DNA of 64,000 bases from Leptobrachium leishanense. Its lineage: Eukaryota > Chordata > Amphibia > Anura > Megophryidae. The notes beneath the pieces were generated by a model. That model saw only the letters and a program-made list of their open reading frames with translations. It was not told the origin of the DNA and searched no databases. Where the stretch lies: NCBI GenBank assembly GCA_009667805.1, contig RXON01001491.1, positions 1 to 64,000 of the forward strand, written 5' to 3'. The first letter of the stretch is position 1, and every line of letters starts with the position of its first letter. Below, in pieces: positions 1 through 16,020 of this stretch. The position numbers and the translations under genes were made by a program.

Positions 1-1979
<1,979 letters not shown>

Positions 1980-1980
<1 letters not shown>

Positions 1981-4900
1981 AGACACACACACACTAACTA
2001 ACACAATAACACACACTGACACAAACTAACACACACACAATGACACACACACTGACACACACACTCACACTGACACACACACTCACACTGACACACACAC
2101 ACACTGACACACACACTCACACTGACACACAAACTGACACACACACACTGACACACACAAACAATGACACACAAACTCACACACACAATGACACAAACTG
2201 ACACACACAATGACACTCACACACACTGACACACAAACACACAAACTGACACACACTGACACACACACACAATGACACACAAACTGACACACACTGACAC
2301 ACACACACAATGACACACAAACTGACACACACTGACACGCACACACTGACACGCACACACTGACACGCACACACTGACACGCACACACTGACACTTACAC
2401 ACAATGGCACACACAAACACGCACACTCTGACACACACAAACACTGACACACACACACTGACACACTGACACAAACGCTTACACACACAAACTGACAGAC
2501 ACAATGACACACACACACTGACGCACACTGACACACACACTGACACACACACACTGACGCACACACACTGACGCTGACACACACAAACACTGACACACAC
2601 AATGACACACACTGACACAAACACCGAGACACACACTGACACACACAAACTGACACACACTGACACTCACAAACACAATGACACATAAACCCTGACACAC
2701 ACACAATGACACACAAACACAATGGCACTCAAACTGACACACACATACTGACACACACACACTGACACACACATACTGACACTCACACACTGACACACAC
2801 TGACACACACATACTGACACTCACACACACAATGGCACACACACACACTGACACACACACAATGACAAACAAACTGACACACACACACACAATGACACAG
2901 AAACTGACACACTGACACACACACACAATGACACACAAACTGACACACTGACAAACACACCGACACACACACTGACACACACACAATGACACACAATGAC
3001 ACACACACTGACAGACGCACACTGACACACACACACTGACACACACACACCGACACTCACACAATGACACACACACACTGACTGACACACACTGACACAC
3101 ACAATGACACACACACACTGACACACATACTGACACACACAAACAATGACACACAAACTCACACACACACTGACACAAACTGACACACACAGTGACACTC
3201 ACACTCTGACACTCACACACAATGACACAGAAACTGACACACTGACACACACACACACAATGACACACAAACTGACACACACTGACACAAACACACCGAC
3301 ACACACACTGACACACACACACTGACACTCAAACTGACACACACACACACTGACATGCACACTGACACTCACACAAAATGACACACACACTGACAGACGC
3401 ACACTGACACACAAACCGACACACACACACACTGACACACACACACAATGACACACTGACACACAAACACTGACACACACACTGACACACACACACAATG
3501 ACACACACACTGACACACACACACACTGACACACAAACACACAATGACACACACACACACTGACACACACTGACACTCACACACACTGACACAATGACAC
3601 ATACACTGACACACATACTGATGCACACACACGCACGCACACTCTGACACACACAAACACTGACACACAGACACTGACACAAACGCTTACACACACAAAC
3701 TGACAGACACACTGATACAGACACAATGACACACACACAATGACACACACACAGACGCACACTGACACACACAAACACTGACACACACAATGACACACAC
3801 TGACACACACAAACTGACACACACTGACACTCACAAACACAATGACACATAAACCCTGACACACACATACTGACACTCACACACTGACACTCACACACTG
3901 ACACTTACACACACAATGGCACAAACTGACACACACACAATGACACACAAACTGACACACTGACACAAACACACCGACACACACACTGACACACACACAA
4001 TGACACCCACACACTGACACTCACACACAATTACACACACACACTGACACAAAATGACACACACACTGACGCACACTGACAGACGCACACTGACACACAA
4101 ACTGACACACACACACTGACACACACACTGACACACTGACACGCACACACTGACACGCACACACTGACACTCACACAATGACACACACTCACACACTCAC
4201 ACTGACACACTCACACTGACACACACACCGACACACACACACTGACACTCAAACTGACACAAACACACAGACACGCACACTGACACTCACACACAATTAC
4301 ACACACACACTGACACAAAATTACACACACACACTTACACACAAACACTGACACACACACAGACTGACACACAATGACACACAAACTGACACACACACTG
4401 ACACACACACACTGACTGACACACTGACACACAAACTGTCACACACAATGACACACACACACTGACACACACACACTGACACACATACTGACACACACAA
4501 ACAATGACACACAAACACACACACACTGACAAACTGACACTCACACTCTGACACTCACACACACTGACACACAAACACACAATGACACACACACTGACAC
4601 ACACAATCACACACAAACTGACACACAAACTGACACACAATGACATACAAACTGACACACACACACACTGACGCACTGACACACACTGACACACACTGAC
4701 ACACACACTGACACACACACACTGACACAAACGGACACACACAAACTGACAGACACACTGATACAGACACAATGACACACACACAATGACACACACACTG
4801 ACGCACACTGACACACACACTGACACACACACTGACACACAAACATTGACACACACACTGACACACACACTGACACACACACTGACGCACACACACTGAC

Positions 4901-5123
4901 ACTGACACACACACTGACACAAACACCGAGACACACACTGACACACACAAACTGACACACACTGACACTCACAAACACAATGACACATAAACCCTAACAC
5001 ACACACAATGACACACAAACACAATGGCACTCAAACTGACACTCACACTCACACACTGACACACATACTGACACTCACAATGACTGACACACACACACCG
5101 ACACCCAAACTGACACACAAATA
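1980..5123. repeat. CA/TG minisatellite, array A
   Basis: This is a continuous run of 'acacactgac' variants (8-14 bp units with CACA runs separated by TGAC, ATGAC or CTGAC). Higher-order blocks recur, for example segments with 'acgcacactctgacac' and 'gacacataaaccctgac'. The minus-strand ORFs (Cys/Val/Ser repeats) follow from the repeat period and are not genes. It lies directly upstream of the C1QL leader. Confidence 0.97.
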
Positions 5124-5283
5124 GACATGTGCACAGCACAAAATTTCGTTTTGAACTAATGGATTAGTCCTAAAATGCAATTTATTTAGTTACTAAAGAA
5201 ATTCGTTTTCAGTTCTTTAGTATGAAAACTAATTTCATTCACCTGAAAACCAGTGGATACAATTACTATTGTAGTGGCTCCTC

Positions 5284-5570
5284 AGAGGACTGAGATCGCT
5301 GCTTGTTACAGTATCTCTCACTCTCAGCACAATGTGCCAGGCAAAGCTGTTACAGTAACTGACTGCTGCTCATCACAGTGCTCAGAGTTTCAGTAAAACT
5401 AGTAAATAATATTTTATATATAAGAGGTTAGAACAATATTATTTTCTTGTTTTACTGAAACTCTGAGCGCTGTTACAGTCAGTTACTGTAACAACTGAGA
5501 CCGATACATTGTACTGAAAGATAATATAACAAGCAGCCGATCTCAGCGCTCACAGCCACTGGATTTAGAG
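5284..5570. repeat. Long inverted repeat (hairpin 1 of the foldback element)
   Basis: The left arm (about 5284-5398) and right arm (about 5440-5570) are reverse complements. Examples are ctgttacagtaactgac against gtcagttactgtaac, and gagtttcagtaaaac against gttttactgaaactc. The loop is AT-rich. Confidence 0.8.
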
Positions 5571-5579
5571 GGCTCAAAA

Positions 5580-5830
5580 AAATGCTCCTCTCTGTATAAT
5601 GTATAGAACATCCTCCTGCATTAATTAATACCCCTCTCTGTATAATTCATTGAACATCCTCCTGAATTAATTAATGTCCCTCTCTGTTTAGAACATCCTC
5701 CTCAATTTATACCTTTCTCTGTATAATGTATATAACATCCTCCTGCATTAATACCCCTCTCTATATAATGTATAGAACATCCTCCTGCATTAATTAATGC
5801 CCCTCTCTGTATAGAACATCATACTGCATT
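5580..5830. repeat. Tandem repeat of about 46 bp inside the foldback element
   Basis: About five imperfect units share 'tgtatagaacatcctcc' and 'cctctctgtataatg' with 'attaattaat' spacers. Confidence 0.8.
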
Positions 5831-6040
5831 GGCATGTGGAGGGTGCAGAACTTCGGAATGCAATGCTTATCCAGAACAGGAGAGGGAACTTTTACTTAAA
5901 CTTTGTATCTCTGTGGGGGAGACACAGGAATATAAAAGCAGGGGAGAGGGAAAATATTAACGTAAATCGGTCTGAAAGCTCAGAGAAGAGATGACTGGTG
6001 CAAATTTATTTTTATAATTAACTAAAGCACTTTAAATCCA

Positions 6041-6386
6041 GGGAAAACATTCAAATAAATCACACTGAAGGCTCATAATGACAGAGTAACTGTGAGAGCT
6101 GGATACTAAATGTATCAGACGTAAAAAACCTTTATAACAAGCTGCACTGGGAGAGGAGAGGGACTTTATATAAAACGTATATTATAGATGAGGAAAGCGG
6201 GATAGTGCTCCTGGATAATATAAAATGTATCAGACCTAAGCCCCTATTATGCAGAGCGGGAGGGGAGATAACACACATTTTATAAAGTCCCTCTCTTCTT
6301 CCAGCGCTGCTTGTTATAAAGGGGTTTTTACTATCCAGCCCTCCTCTGTCATTAGCTTTCAGTGTGATTTTATTTGAATGTTTTCC
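6041..6386. repeat. Long inverted repeat (hairpin 2 of the foldback element)
   Basis: The left arm about 6041-6178 (ggaaaacattcaaataaa to gagagggactttatataa) pairs with the right arm about 6273-6386 (ttataaagtccctctc to tttatttgaatgttttcc). The ORFs across it are by-products. Confidence 0.8.
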
Positions 6387-6761
6387 TTCTCCAGCTGCTT
6401 TTATCATCTTGTCTGCCTCATGGACATGCAAGGGTTAAGTAAAGGTTTCCTCTCCTGTGCTGGCTGTCTGTGCTGCGAGTGAGTATTCTGGAGCTCTATC
6501 ACTGTCAGATGTCCGGGTAGGGGTCGGGAAGGATTACGCATACAAACCTTTTCTGTAGCTTTGCGATGTTGCGCTTCATTACTGGTCTCCTTCACTCAAT
6601 GTAATATCACAAAAAGGACTGAAACTAAAATGTAGTGCGTTTTATTTTAGTTTCTTTCGTTTTTTGTACTGAGCAGTTTCGTATCTCTTGAGTCAAACGA
6701 AAACTAAATTATCCGAGAACTCGGACTAAATCGTTTTAGTACTTAAACGAATGCACAGGTC

Positions 6762-9387
6762 GACACTCACACACTGACACTCACACACTGACACTCACAC
6801 ACTGACACTCACACACTGACACTCACACACACTGACACACAAACACACAATGGCACACACAAACACTGACACACACACAATGACACACAAACTGACACAC
6901 TGACACACACACACACAATGACACACAAACTGACACACACTGACACAAACACACCGACACACACACTGACACACATACACTGACACTCAAACTGACACAC
7001 ACACTGACACTCACACACAATTACACGCACACACTGACACAAAATGACACACACACTGACAGACGCACACTGACACACAAACTGACACACACACACTGAC
7101 ACACAATGACACACTGACACACACACACTGACACACAATCACACACACTCACACTGACACACAAACACTGACACACACACTGACACACACACACAATGAC
7201 ACAAACTGACACACACACAATGACACACAAACTGACACACACTGACATAAACACACCGACACACACACACACACGCACACTCTGACACACACAAACACTG
7301 ACACACAGACACTGACACACACAAACTGACAGACACACTGATACAGACACAATGACACACACACACTGACGCACACAAACACTGACACACACACTGACGC
7401 ACACACACTGACGCACACACACACCGACACACACACACACACGCACACTCTGACACACAAACACTGACACACAGACACTGACACACACACTGACACACAC
7501 ACACTGACACACACAAACACTGACACACAGACACTGACACACACAAACTGACAGACACACTGATACAGACACAATGACGCACACACACTGACGCACACAC
7601 ACACCGACACACACACACACACGCACACTCTGACACAAACACTGACACACAGACACTGACACACACACTGACACACACACACTGACACAAACGCTTACAG
7701 ACACACTGATACAGACACAATGACACACACACAATGACACACACACAATGACGCACACACAATGACGCACACACACTGACGCACACACACCGAGACATAC
7801 ACTGACACACACTGACACACACTGACACACACTGACACACACTGACACTCACAAACACAACGACACATAAACCCTGACACACACACAATGACACACAAAC
7901 ACAATGGCACTCAAACTGACACTCACACACCTACTGACACACACTCACTGACACACACACACTGACACTCACACACACTGACACACACAATGACACACAA
8001 ACTGACACACTGACACACACACACACAATGACACACAAACTGACACACTGACACAAACACACCGACACACACACTGACACTCACACACAATTACACACAC
8101 ACTGACACAAAATGACACACACACTGACACACACTGACAGACGCACACTGACACACACACACACACTGACACACACACAAACTGACACACACACAATGAC
8201 ACACAAACTGACACACACTGACATAAACACACCGACACACACACTGACACACACACACTGACACTCAAACTGACACACACACAATGACACACACTGACAG
8301 ACGCACACTGACACACAAACTGACACACAAACTGACACACTGACACACTGACACGCACACACTGACACGCACACACTGACACTCACACACACAATGACAC
8401 ACAAACACTGACACACACACAGACTGACACACACACAATGACACACAAACTGACACACACACTGACTGACCCACACAATGACACTCACACACACACTAAC
8501 AATGACACACAAACTCACACACACTGACACAAACACACCGACACACACACAATGACACACACTGACACGCACACTGACACTCACACACTGACACTCACAC
8601 ACACTGACACACAAACACACAATGGCACACACAAACACTGACACACACACAATGACACACAAACTGACACACTGACACACACACACACAATGACACACAA
8701 ACTGACACACACTGACACAAACACACCGACACACACACTGACACACATACACTGACACTCAAACTGACACACACACACTGACACTCACACACAATTACAC
8801 GCACACACTGACACAAAATGACACACACACTGACAGACGCACACTGACACACAAACTGACACACACACACTGACACACAATGACACACTGACACACACAC
8901 ACACTGACACACACATGCACACAATCACACACACTCACACTGACACACAAACACTGACACACACACTGACACACACACACAATGACACAAACTGACACAC
9001 ACACAATGACACACAAACTGACACACACACACTGAACACACACACTCACACACTGACACTCACACACTGACACACACATACAATGACACAAAAACTGACA
9101 CATACAAACTGACACACACACATACTGACACAGACACTCACACACACACAATGACACACTGACACACACAATGACACACAAACTGACACACACACACTGA
9201 CACACACACACACATATACACAAACACTGACACACACACAATGACACACTGACACACAAACTGACACACACACAATGACACACAAACTTACACACTGACA
9301 CACACAATAACACACAAACTGACACACTGACACACAATGACACACAAACTGACACACACACTGACACACACACACTGACACACACAC
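6762..9387. repeat. CA/TG minisatellite, array B
   Basis: Same unit family as array A, continuing after the foldback element. Internal blocks several hundred bp long are repeated; for example the block at about 6790-7135 recurs nearly unchanged at about 8575-8915. This indicates segmental duplication inside the array. Confidence 0.97.
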
Positions 9388-9831
9388 TGTTGTGGAAATT
9401 TTATTATGTGGACATTATAGTCTAGGATGTGTGTGTTTTTATAAATTGTCATCTGTCTCCGTGTTGGATTTGAATGTGGTTTTAAAACCAAGCCACACCT
9501 CAGGGGGCCGGTCCGACATTCTAGTCCACACCTCTGTCCTTTTGATATGTAAATGTATTTACTGGACAAACTTGTTTTTCTGTTATACAGCCAGCCACTG
9601 GGCGTTGTCCTATTGTGTAATAAATGAGGCTGACCATGAGCCAGGAGCTCACTTTGGACTTGGCTCTTGGCTGAGGTGGTCAGATGAACTCCAGGTAGAA
9701 ACAACGTGATGGTGTCTGTGTCTCTTTACTGCGCGGGTGCAGGTACATATGGCAGGGATGGCGCAGAGCTGCTTGTAAGTACAGTGGATCAAACTACATT
9801 AGGGAATTGATAGTAGATTAATTTCCAAACA
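9388..9831 (+). mobile_element. Solo LTR (444 bp) inserted in the CA/TG array
   Basis: The segment starts TGTTGTGGAAATT and ends AATTTCCAAACA, giving TG..CA termini with an inverted-repeat match. An AATAAA signal lies at 9619-9624. No internal retroviral sequence adjoins it, so it reads as a solo LTR left by LTR-LTR recombination. The target duplication cannot be judged because both flanks are CA repeats. Orientation is inferred from the polyadenylation signal. Confidence 0.7.
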
Positions 9832-10184
9832 CACTGACCTGACACACAAACACTGTCACACACAAACTGACACACGCACAATGACACACACACACACAAT
9901 GAAACACAAACTGACACACACACACACACACTGACACACACATTGACTCACACTGACACACACACTGACACACACACAATGACACACACTGACACACAAA
10001 CTGACACACACAAACACTGACACACACACAATCTGACACACTGACAGACACACACACTCACACACTGACACACACAAACTGACACACACAAACTGACACA
10101 CACACACTAACACACAAATTGACACAATGACACACAAACTGACACACACACAATGACACACAAACTGACACACACACAATGACA

Positions 10185-10655
10185 CATAAACTGACACACA
10201 CACACTAACACACAAATTGACACAATGACACACAAACTGACACACACACAATGACACACACACAATGACACATAAACTGACACAATGGCACACAAACTGA
10301 CACACACAAACTGACACACACTGATGCACACACACTGACACACAAACTGACACACACACAATGACACACAAACTGACACACGGACACACACACAATAACA
10401 CACAAACTGACACACAATGACACACAGTTTGTGTGTGTGTCCGTGTGTGTGTGTGTCAGTTTGTGTGTCAGTGTGTGTGTGTCAGTGTGTGTGCATCAGT
10501 GTGTGTCAGTTTGTGTGTGTCAGTTTGTGTGCCATTGTGTGTGTGTCAGTTTGTGTGTCAATTTGTGTGTGTCAGTTTGTGTGTCAATTTGTGTGTTAGT
10601 GTGTGTGTGTTAGTGTGTGTGTGGTCAGTTGTGTGTGTCAGTTTGTGTGTCGTGT
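10185..10655. repeat. Large inverted repeat at a CA to GT strand switch
   Basis: The left arm (about 10185-10410) and right arm (about 10426-10655) are reverse complements with small indels, centred near 10418. The diagnostic words caatggcacacaaactgac and gatgcacacacactgac on the left recur as complements on the right. Confidence 0.85.
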
Positions 10656-10663
10656 CAGTGTGT

Positions 10664-10740
10664 GTGTGTCTGTCAGTGTGTCTGTCAGTGTGTCTGTCAG
10701 ACACACACAGACACACTGACAGACACACTGACAGACACAC
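10664..10740. repeat. Perfect 34-bp palindrome with 9-nt loop at the GT to CA switch
   Basis: The arm 10664-10697 (tandem ctgtcagtgtgt) is exactly complementary to 10707-10740, with loop 10698-10706. It marks the second strand switch of the array. Confidence 0.9.
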
Positions 10741-12566
10741 AAACACGCACACACAATGACACACACAATGACACACACAATGACACACACACAATGACAC
10801 ACAAACTGACACACACACAATGACACTTAAACTGACACACACAATGACACACACACAATGACAACACACAATGACACACACTGACACACACACACTGACA
10901 CACACACACTGACACACAAACACTGACACACACACACTGACACACACCAACTGACACACTGACACACACACAATGACACACAAACTGACACACACCAACT
11001 GACACACTGACACACACACCAATGACACACAAACTGACACTGACACACACACAATGACACACAAACTGAGACATCAAACTGACACACACACTGACAGACA
11101 CATACAATGACACACAATGACACACACACACACACTGACACCCACACACCCACTGACACCCAAACTGACACACACACAATGACACACAAACACACACACA
11201 CTGATGTACACTGACACACACACAAAATGACACACACACTGACACACACACACTGACACACACACACTGACACACACACACACTGACACACACACACACT
11301 GACACACATACACACTGACACTCACACACTGACACTCACACACTGACACTCACACACACAAACTGACACTCAAACTGACACACTCAAACTGACACACTCA
11401 AACTGACACACACACACTGACACACACACACTGACACAGGCACACACTGACACACCAACTGACAAACACACAATGAGACACACACAATGACACACACACA
11501 ATGACACACACTGACACACACACACTGACACACACACACTGACACACAAACACTGACACACACACACTGACACACACCAACTGACACACTGACACACACA
11601 CAATGACACACAAACACTGACACACACCAACTGACACACTGACACACACACAATGACACACAAACTGACACTGACACACACACAATGACACACAAACTGA
11701 GACATACAAACTGACACACACACTGACAGACACATACAATGACACACAATGACACACACACACACACTGACACCCACACACCCACTGACACCCAAACTGA
11801 CACACACACAATGACACACAAACACACACACACTGATGTACACTGACACACACACAAAATGACACACACTGACACACACACACTGACACACACACACTGA
11901 CACACACTGACACACAACAGAACACTGACACACACACACACTGACACACATACACACTGACACTCACACACTGACACTCACACACTGACACTCACACACA
12001 CAAACTGACACTCAAACTGACACACTCAAACTGACACACTCAAACTGACACACACACACTGACACACACACACTGACACAGGCACACACTGACACACCAA
12101 CTGACAAACACACAATGAGACACACACACTTGACACACACAAACTGAGATACACAAACTGACACAAACACTGACACACACACACACTGACACACACCACA
12201 CACACACTGACACACCAACTGGAACACACAATGACACACACACTGACACACCAACTGGCACACACACGCACAATGACACACACACTGACACACCAACTGA
12301 CACACAACCTGACACTCACACACACACTGAGACTCACACACTGACACACCTAAACTGACACACTGACACACCTAAACTGACACACACACACACACTGACA
12401 CACACACAAACACTGACACACACACAAACACTGACACACACACAAACACTGACACACACACAAACACTGACACACACACACACACTGACACACACACACA
12501 TCCTGACACACACACATCCACACAGACTGACACACAAACACTGACACACACATACTGACACACTGA

Positions 12567-12729
12567 CACACCCCACCCCGCGACAATATAACCCGCCCAT
12601 TGACAATATACCCCACCCTGCCACAGGACAATATACGTCACTGCTCGACAATATATCCCCCCCTCAGGGTAACAGGTGATGCTCCAATCCTCGTGTGCAC
12701 CATGTAACATGGGGTTAGAGATGTTACAG
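12567..12729. other. Short non-repeat spacer
   Basis: This contains four copies of 'gacaatata' in a C-rich context (12590-12660). No gene or known element was recognised. Confidence 0.5.
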
Positions 12730-12800
12730 TTACAAGTATTTATAAAGCGCTAACAAGTTCCGTAGCGCTGTACAATGGGAGAGACAGAATAATAAATACA
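12730..12800 (-). mobile_element. 3' tail of an L2-type SINE/LINE
   Basis: On the minus strand it reads cattgtacagcgctacg then gttagcgctttataaat, the classic vertebrate L2-mobilised SINE/LINE tail. The adjoining minisatellite unit (agattgtaagctc on the minus strand) is the more upstream part of the same tail. Confidence 0.65.
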
Positions 12801-12831
12801 CATTACACACACAGATTAGTAGGAGACGGAA

Positions 12832-13268
12832 CCCTGCTTCAGAGTTTACAATCTAAGAGGAGAGGGGACCCTGCCCCAGAGCTTACAATCTAAGAGGAGA
12901 GGGGTCCCTGCCCCAGAGCTAACAATCTAAGAGGAGAGGGGACCCTGCCCCAGAGCTTACAATCTAAGAGGAGAGGGGACCCTGCCCCAGAGCTTACAAT
13001 CTAAGAGGAGAGGGGACCCTGCTCCAGAGCTTACAATCTAAGAGGAGAGGGGACCCTGCCCCAGAGTTTACAATCTAAGAGGAGAGGGGTCCCTGCCCCA
13101 GAGCTAACAATCTAAGAGGAGAGGGGTCCCTGCCCCAGAGCTTACAATCTAAGAGGAGAGGGGTCCCTGCCCCAGAGCTTACAATCTAAGAGGAGAGGGA
13201 TCCCTGCCCCAGAGCTAACAATCTAAGAGGAGAGGGGTCCCTGCCCCAGAGCTTACAATCTAAGAGGA
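12832..13268. repeat. 38-bp minisatellite, array 1
   Basis: About eleven units of 'ccagagcttacaatctaa' plus 'gaggagaggggaccctgc'. The reverse complement matches the L2-type tail core, and the array abuts such a tail (12730-12800). The same unit fills 57958-59222 and 60319-61095. Confidence 0.95.
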
Positions 13269-13632
13269 GAATTAATACACTTAATACTTATCCACTCCCA
13301 GGCTTTCTTATGATGATGGTACGAGTGGGAAAGATGTGGGAGTTGTTGCTCATGTTTCCTCCATTTCGGAGATAAGTCTCTCCTCTCCCTCAATAAAGAC
13401 AAAGTTAACGTTCTGAAATAATTATTTACTCAACTGTAGCAAGTGCGCAAAAAATATTGTACATTACTGCTGTGTCACTTCAAAAATTGCATCAATTAGA
13501 ATAGTGAACGTAAATACAGTATACAAATTAATTTATTCATCAACTTATTGCTTAGCTCTTGGGGTTACTTTCTTTATTCCAACTACACACAGGTGAGACA
13601 ACCCCTCCCTTCCAGAATACATTACAGATAAC
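13269..13632. repeat. Dispersed repeat, copy A (364 bp)
   Basis: About 96% identical, by eye, to 25914-26279 in the same orientation (about 13 differences). A more diverged start also occurs near 27100. It may be an LTR or Penelope-related piece. The family is not recognised. Confidence 0.75.
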
Positions 13633-14068
13633 TAAGCATTTTACCCTGATTTGTCTTCCACCATTACCTTTCTCTTAAGTTACCTTTACTTCCCTCCAAC
13701 AACCCAAACCCCCCCCCCCCCCCCCCCCCGCCCCCGCTCTCCCCATAAATAAAACACACGGCAAAAGTATTGGTGGTTTGAAAAGGTCACGTCTTTTATT
13801 TATTGTTAGGGGTAAATCTGCTTCTCCTCTAGATCCCTGATCTAGCCTGGTATTTTATCAGCTTCGGAAGAGGAAGCATCAAGTTTACGTTGCAATGGAG
13901 AATAGCCCACAGATGAACAAATGAAACACATAGCAAGATAGTCTGTGGGCTCTTCTGCCCCATCCAAGTTTTACTGAGGGTTATATAGGATGGGTTGGAC
14001 CCTTTTGCACAGTCATGCACAGCAATGTAAACAAACAGAACATCTGAACATATACATATAAAGACATA
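13633..14068. other. Unassigned spacer with poly-C tract
   Basis: It contains a C-rich homopolymer tract near 13711-13736 and a short minus-strand ORF (13829-14020) with no family resemblance. It could be part of the degenerate retrovirus to the right. Confidence 0.4.
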
Positions 14069-14931
14069 CAGGGTTATCCAAAGAGATCCGAATTGCTTGA
14101 GAAAGGTAACCGAACGCTGAAAATCAGCGTTCGGTTGCCTTTCCTGACCATTCGGCTATCCAGAGGGCAGGCAATTCGCCAAATCCTGGCGAATTGCCCG
14201 AACATACGGTGCCTGTTCGGTCCCTGTTCGAGGGCAGTGAAAACCCCATGAAAAAGCACTGCTTCGTCTATTCAGAGAACACAAACCAGCAGTGAAAGGT
14301 TCCCCTAATGCCCTGCAATTCGGTGGTTTAATTCGGCAAGTTTATTCAGGAGAATCCCATAGGCTTCAATGTTAAAAATATTGCCGTTTTAATTCAATAT
14401 CTAATAAACCGTTCATTATAAAATTCTGCAGCAAAAAGTCTCTTTATTTATAGCTTTTTTAGGATACTTTAAGCATTTTTCTGATTTTTTTTTTCAGTTT
14501 ACTTATTTTTTTTGTAACAGCCCTCTTTATTATCATTCCCTGGACCTCCTGTGAAAATTTCAGACATTTTCGCTCAGTAGTTTCTTTGCAAACAGCGTTT
14601 CTTTTTCCCAGATTCATACAAATGGTTTTGCTAATTTATTCACTGCCTCCTCTACGTCACAGCTGCTTCGGCTCTGTGTGATTTGGCTCCTGTTCGGCTC
14701 CTGTTCGGCTTTTTCAAAGGTTAATCCAGATGTTTTTGCTTGTTTTCAGCGTGTATTCGGTTAGTTTTCGTCAGGTTTGCGGTGACTTTTCCCTGCAATT
14801 CGGGGACCCTGTGGTGCTTGCTGAATACACCGCAGGGTCACCGAAATGCAATCGGCAAAAGGAACCGAATTGAAGAGAACGAAAAGTCACCGAACGTGCG
14901 GTGACTTTTCGAATCTCTTTGGATAACCCTG
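14069..14931. mobile_element. Palindromic MITE, copy 1 (863 bp)
   Basis: The ends are cagggttatccaaagagat and atctctttggataaccctg, a perfect terminal inverted repeat, flanked by ATA on both sides (probable ATA or TA target duplication). The interior is rich in 'gttcgg' and 'aattcgg' and has no transposase ORF. Copy 2 (25022-25880) is the same element in the opposite orientation. Confidence 0.85.
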
Positions 14932-15439
14932 ATAGTGTTCACCATGCAGGATATACGTGTAAAACGGGTGAAAAAACTGTTTATAGTGGCTAGGTAAATA
15001 TATCACAGATACAAAACCTTTGGTAGCCTTGTGGTTACGGTTTCACAATGTAGACAGAGTTAGCTTAGTCAGGGAACAAAGTGCAGTACATGGACTCGTA
15101 TGTGCAGACTCAGCTCTATCTGTAGAAGCAAATGTTAACCCTTTCCTTCAATCCCCTCTTAGATCATAACATGATCTCCCCCAACCTAGGTTGATAAGTA
15201 TGAAGTCCATGTAACCCATGCACCAATATTTGCTGTTGTTGTGCTTATGGCGCGTTTGTGTCTAGGGGCATATGTATACGTATGATTGAGCCACGAGGTG
15301 GAGGTTGTGGGTGGGGCACCATTATCTGAAAAATAGGGGGACACCGCATAGAAGAAGGCTCTGGATCCCAAAATCAATCCCCACACCCACAATGTACATA
15401 AGCATTTTAATTTGTGGTGTGAGACTGTGTCCTTCATAT
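14932..15439 (-). other. Degenerate region beyond the retroviral integrase, possible env remnant
   Basis: A minus-strand ORF (15186-15443) lies directly downstream of the integrase C-terminus, where env would start. It shows no recognisable envelope motif, so assignment to env is positional only. Confidence 0.3.
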
Positions 15440-15945
15440 TCAAAATAGGAGAACGTTGAGCAGATGAATAGGGATAATGTGGGCCTGTTCCTCAGGGACC
15501 TCTTGCGGAGTCTCTATATGTTGAGTGACCACCTGGCCACTTCCAGGAGTAGTCTCTGGTTGGGACACCCAGGGGGTCCTGTTCTCGCTTTGGGTGGGTT
15601 TTTGGACAACCCTCTTCTCTGTTGTGGGCTTTTTGTCAGCCCTCTTCACACGTGATGTGTGGACCCAAGTTGGCTCTGCTTCCGTCAGAACAGCGGTCTG
15701 GGTGATGGTGACCACACAGGTGGGCTCAGAGAAAGGGAAGAGTTGGGGTTTCCGACCCTCCTGTAGACGTTTAACCAGGACCACGTCACCAACCTTAAAG
15801 GATGAAGAGGGCTCTGTGGAGACAAGGGAAGAGTACGAGCAACGGATCTCTCAATGGTATCAATAGCATTCACTGTGTGACGAACATAAGAGTCCATCAG
15901 CTGGTCGAGGTCACCTTTCTCAATCACCGGGGGGCCTGTGCCCAA
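15440..15945 (-). pseudogene. Endogenous retrovirus, integrase C-terminal region
   Basis: Two overlapping minus-strand frames (15685-15945 and 15440-15784) carry the end of a class I retroviral integrase, including a VKR..Q stretch, the small C-terminal DNA-binding fold, and WVHTSRVK near its end. The frame changes between them, so the copy is broken. It follows the integrase core (16021-16535) in the expected order on the minus strand. Confidence 0.6.
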
Positions 15946-16020
15946 GGATGGGGGAAAGGCCTACCCATGAGGATCTCAAAAGGGGAGAAACCCATTGATT
16001 TAGACGGTGTCATTCATATT

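Larger units (their letters stand above)
5124..6761. mobile_element. Composite foldback DNA transposon inserted in the CA/TG array
   Basis: This is a 1.6-kb AT-rich island interrupting the CA/TG array. The ends are imperfect inverted repeats: GACATGTGCA on the left and TGCACAGGTC on the right (9 of 10 match when inverted). Inside are two long hairpins (5284-5570 and 6041-6386) and a tandem block of about 46 bp units (5580-5830). No transposase-like ORF is present, so it is non-autonomous. No target duplication is clear because the flanks are repetitive. The superfamily is not assigned. Confidence 0.65.
9832..12566. repeat. CA/TG minisatellite, array C, with an inverted block
   Basis: The same repeat family continues to about 12566. 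Between about 10425 and 10700 the strand switches from CA to GT and then back. The blocks at about 11075-11350 and 11700-11995 are near-duplicates. Confidence 0.96.

Noticed and set aside
1998..12371. Many Cys/Val/Ser-rich ORFs on the minus strand
   Set aside because: They are the translation of the CA/TG minisatellite in all frames. No start context, no domain.
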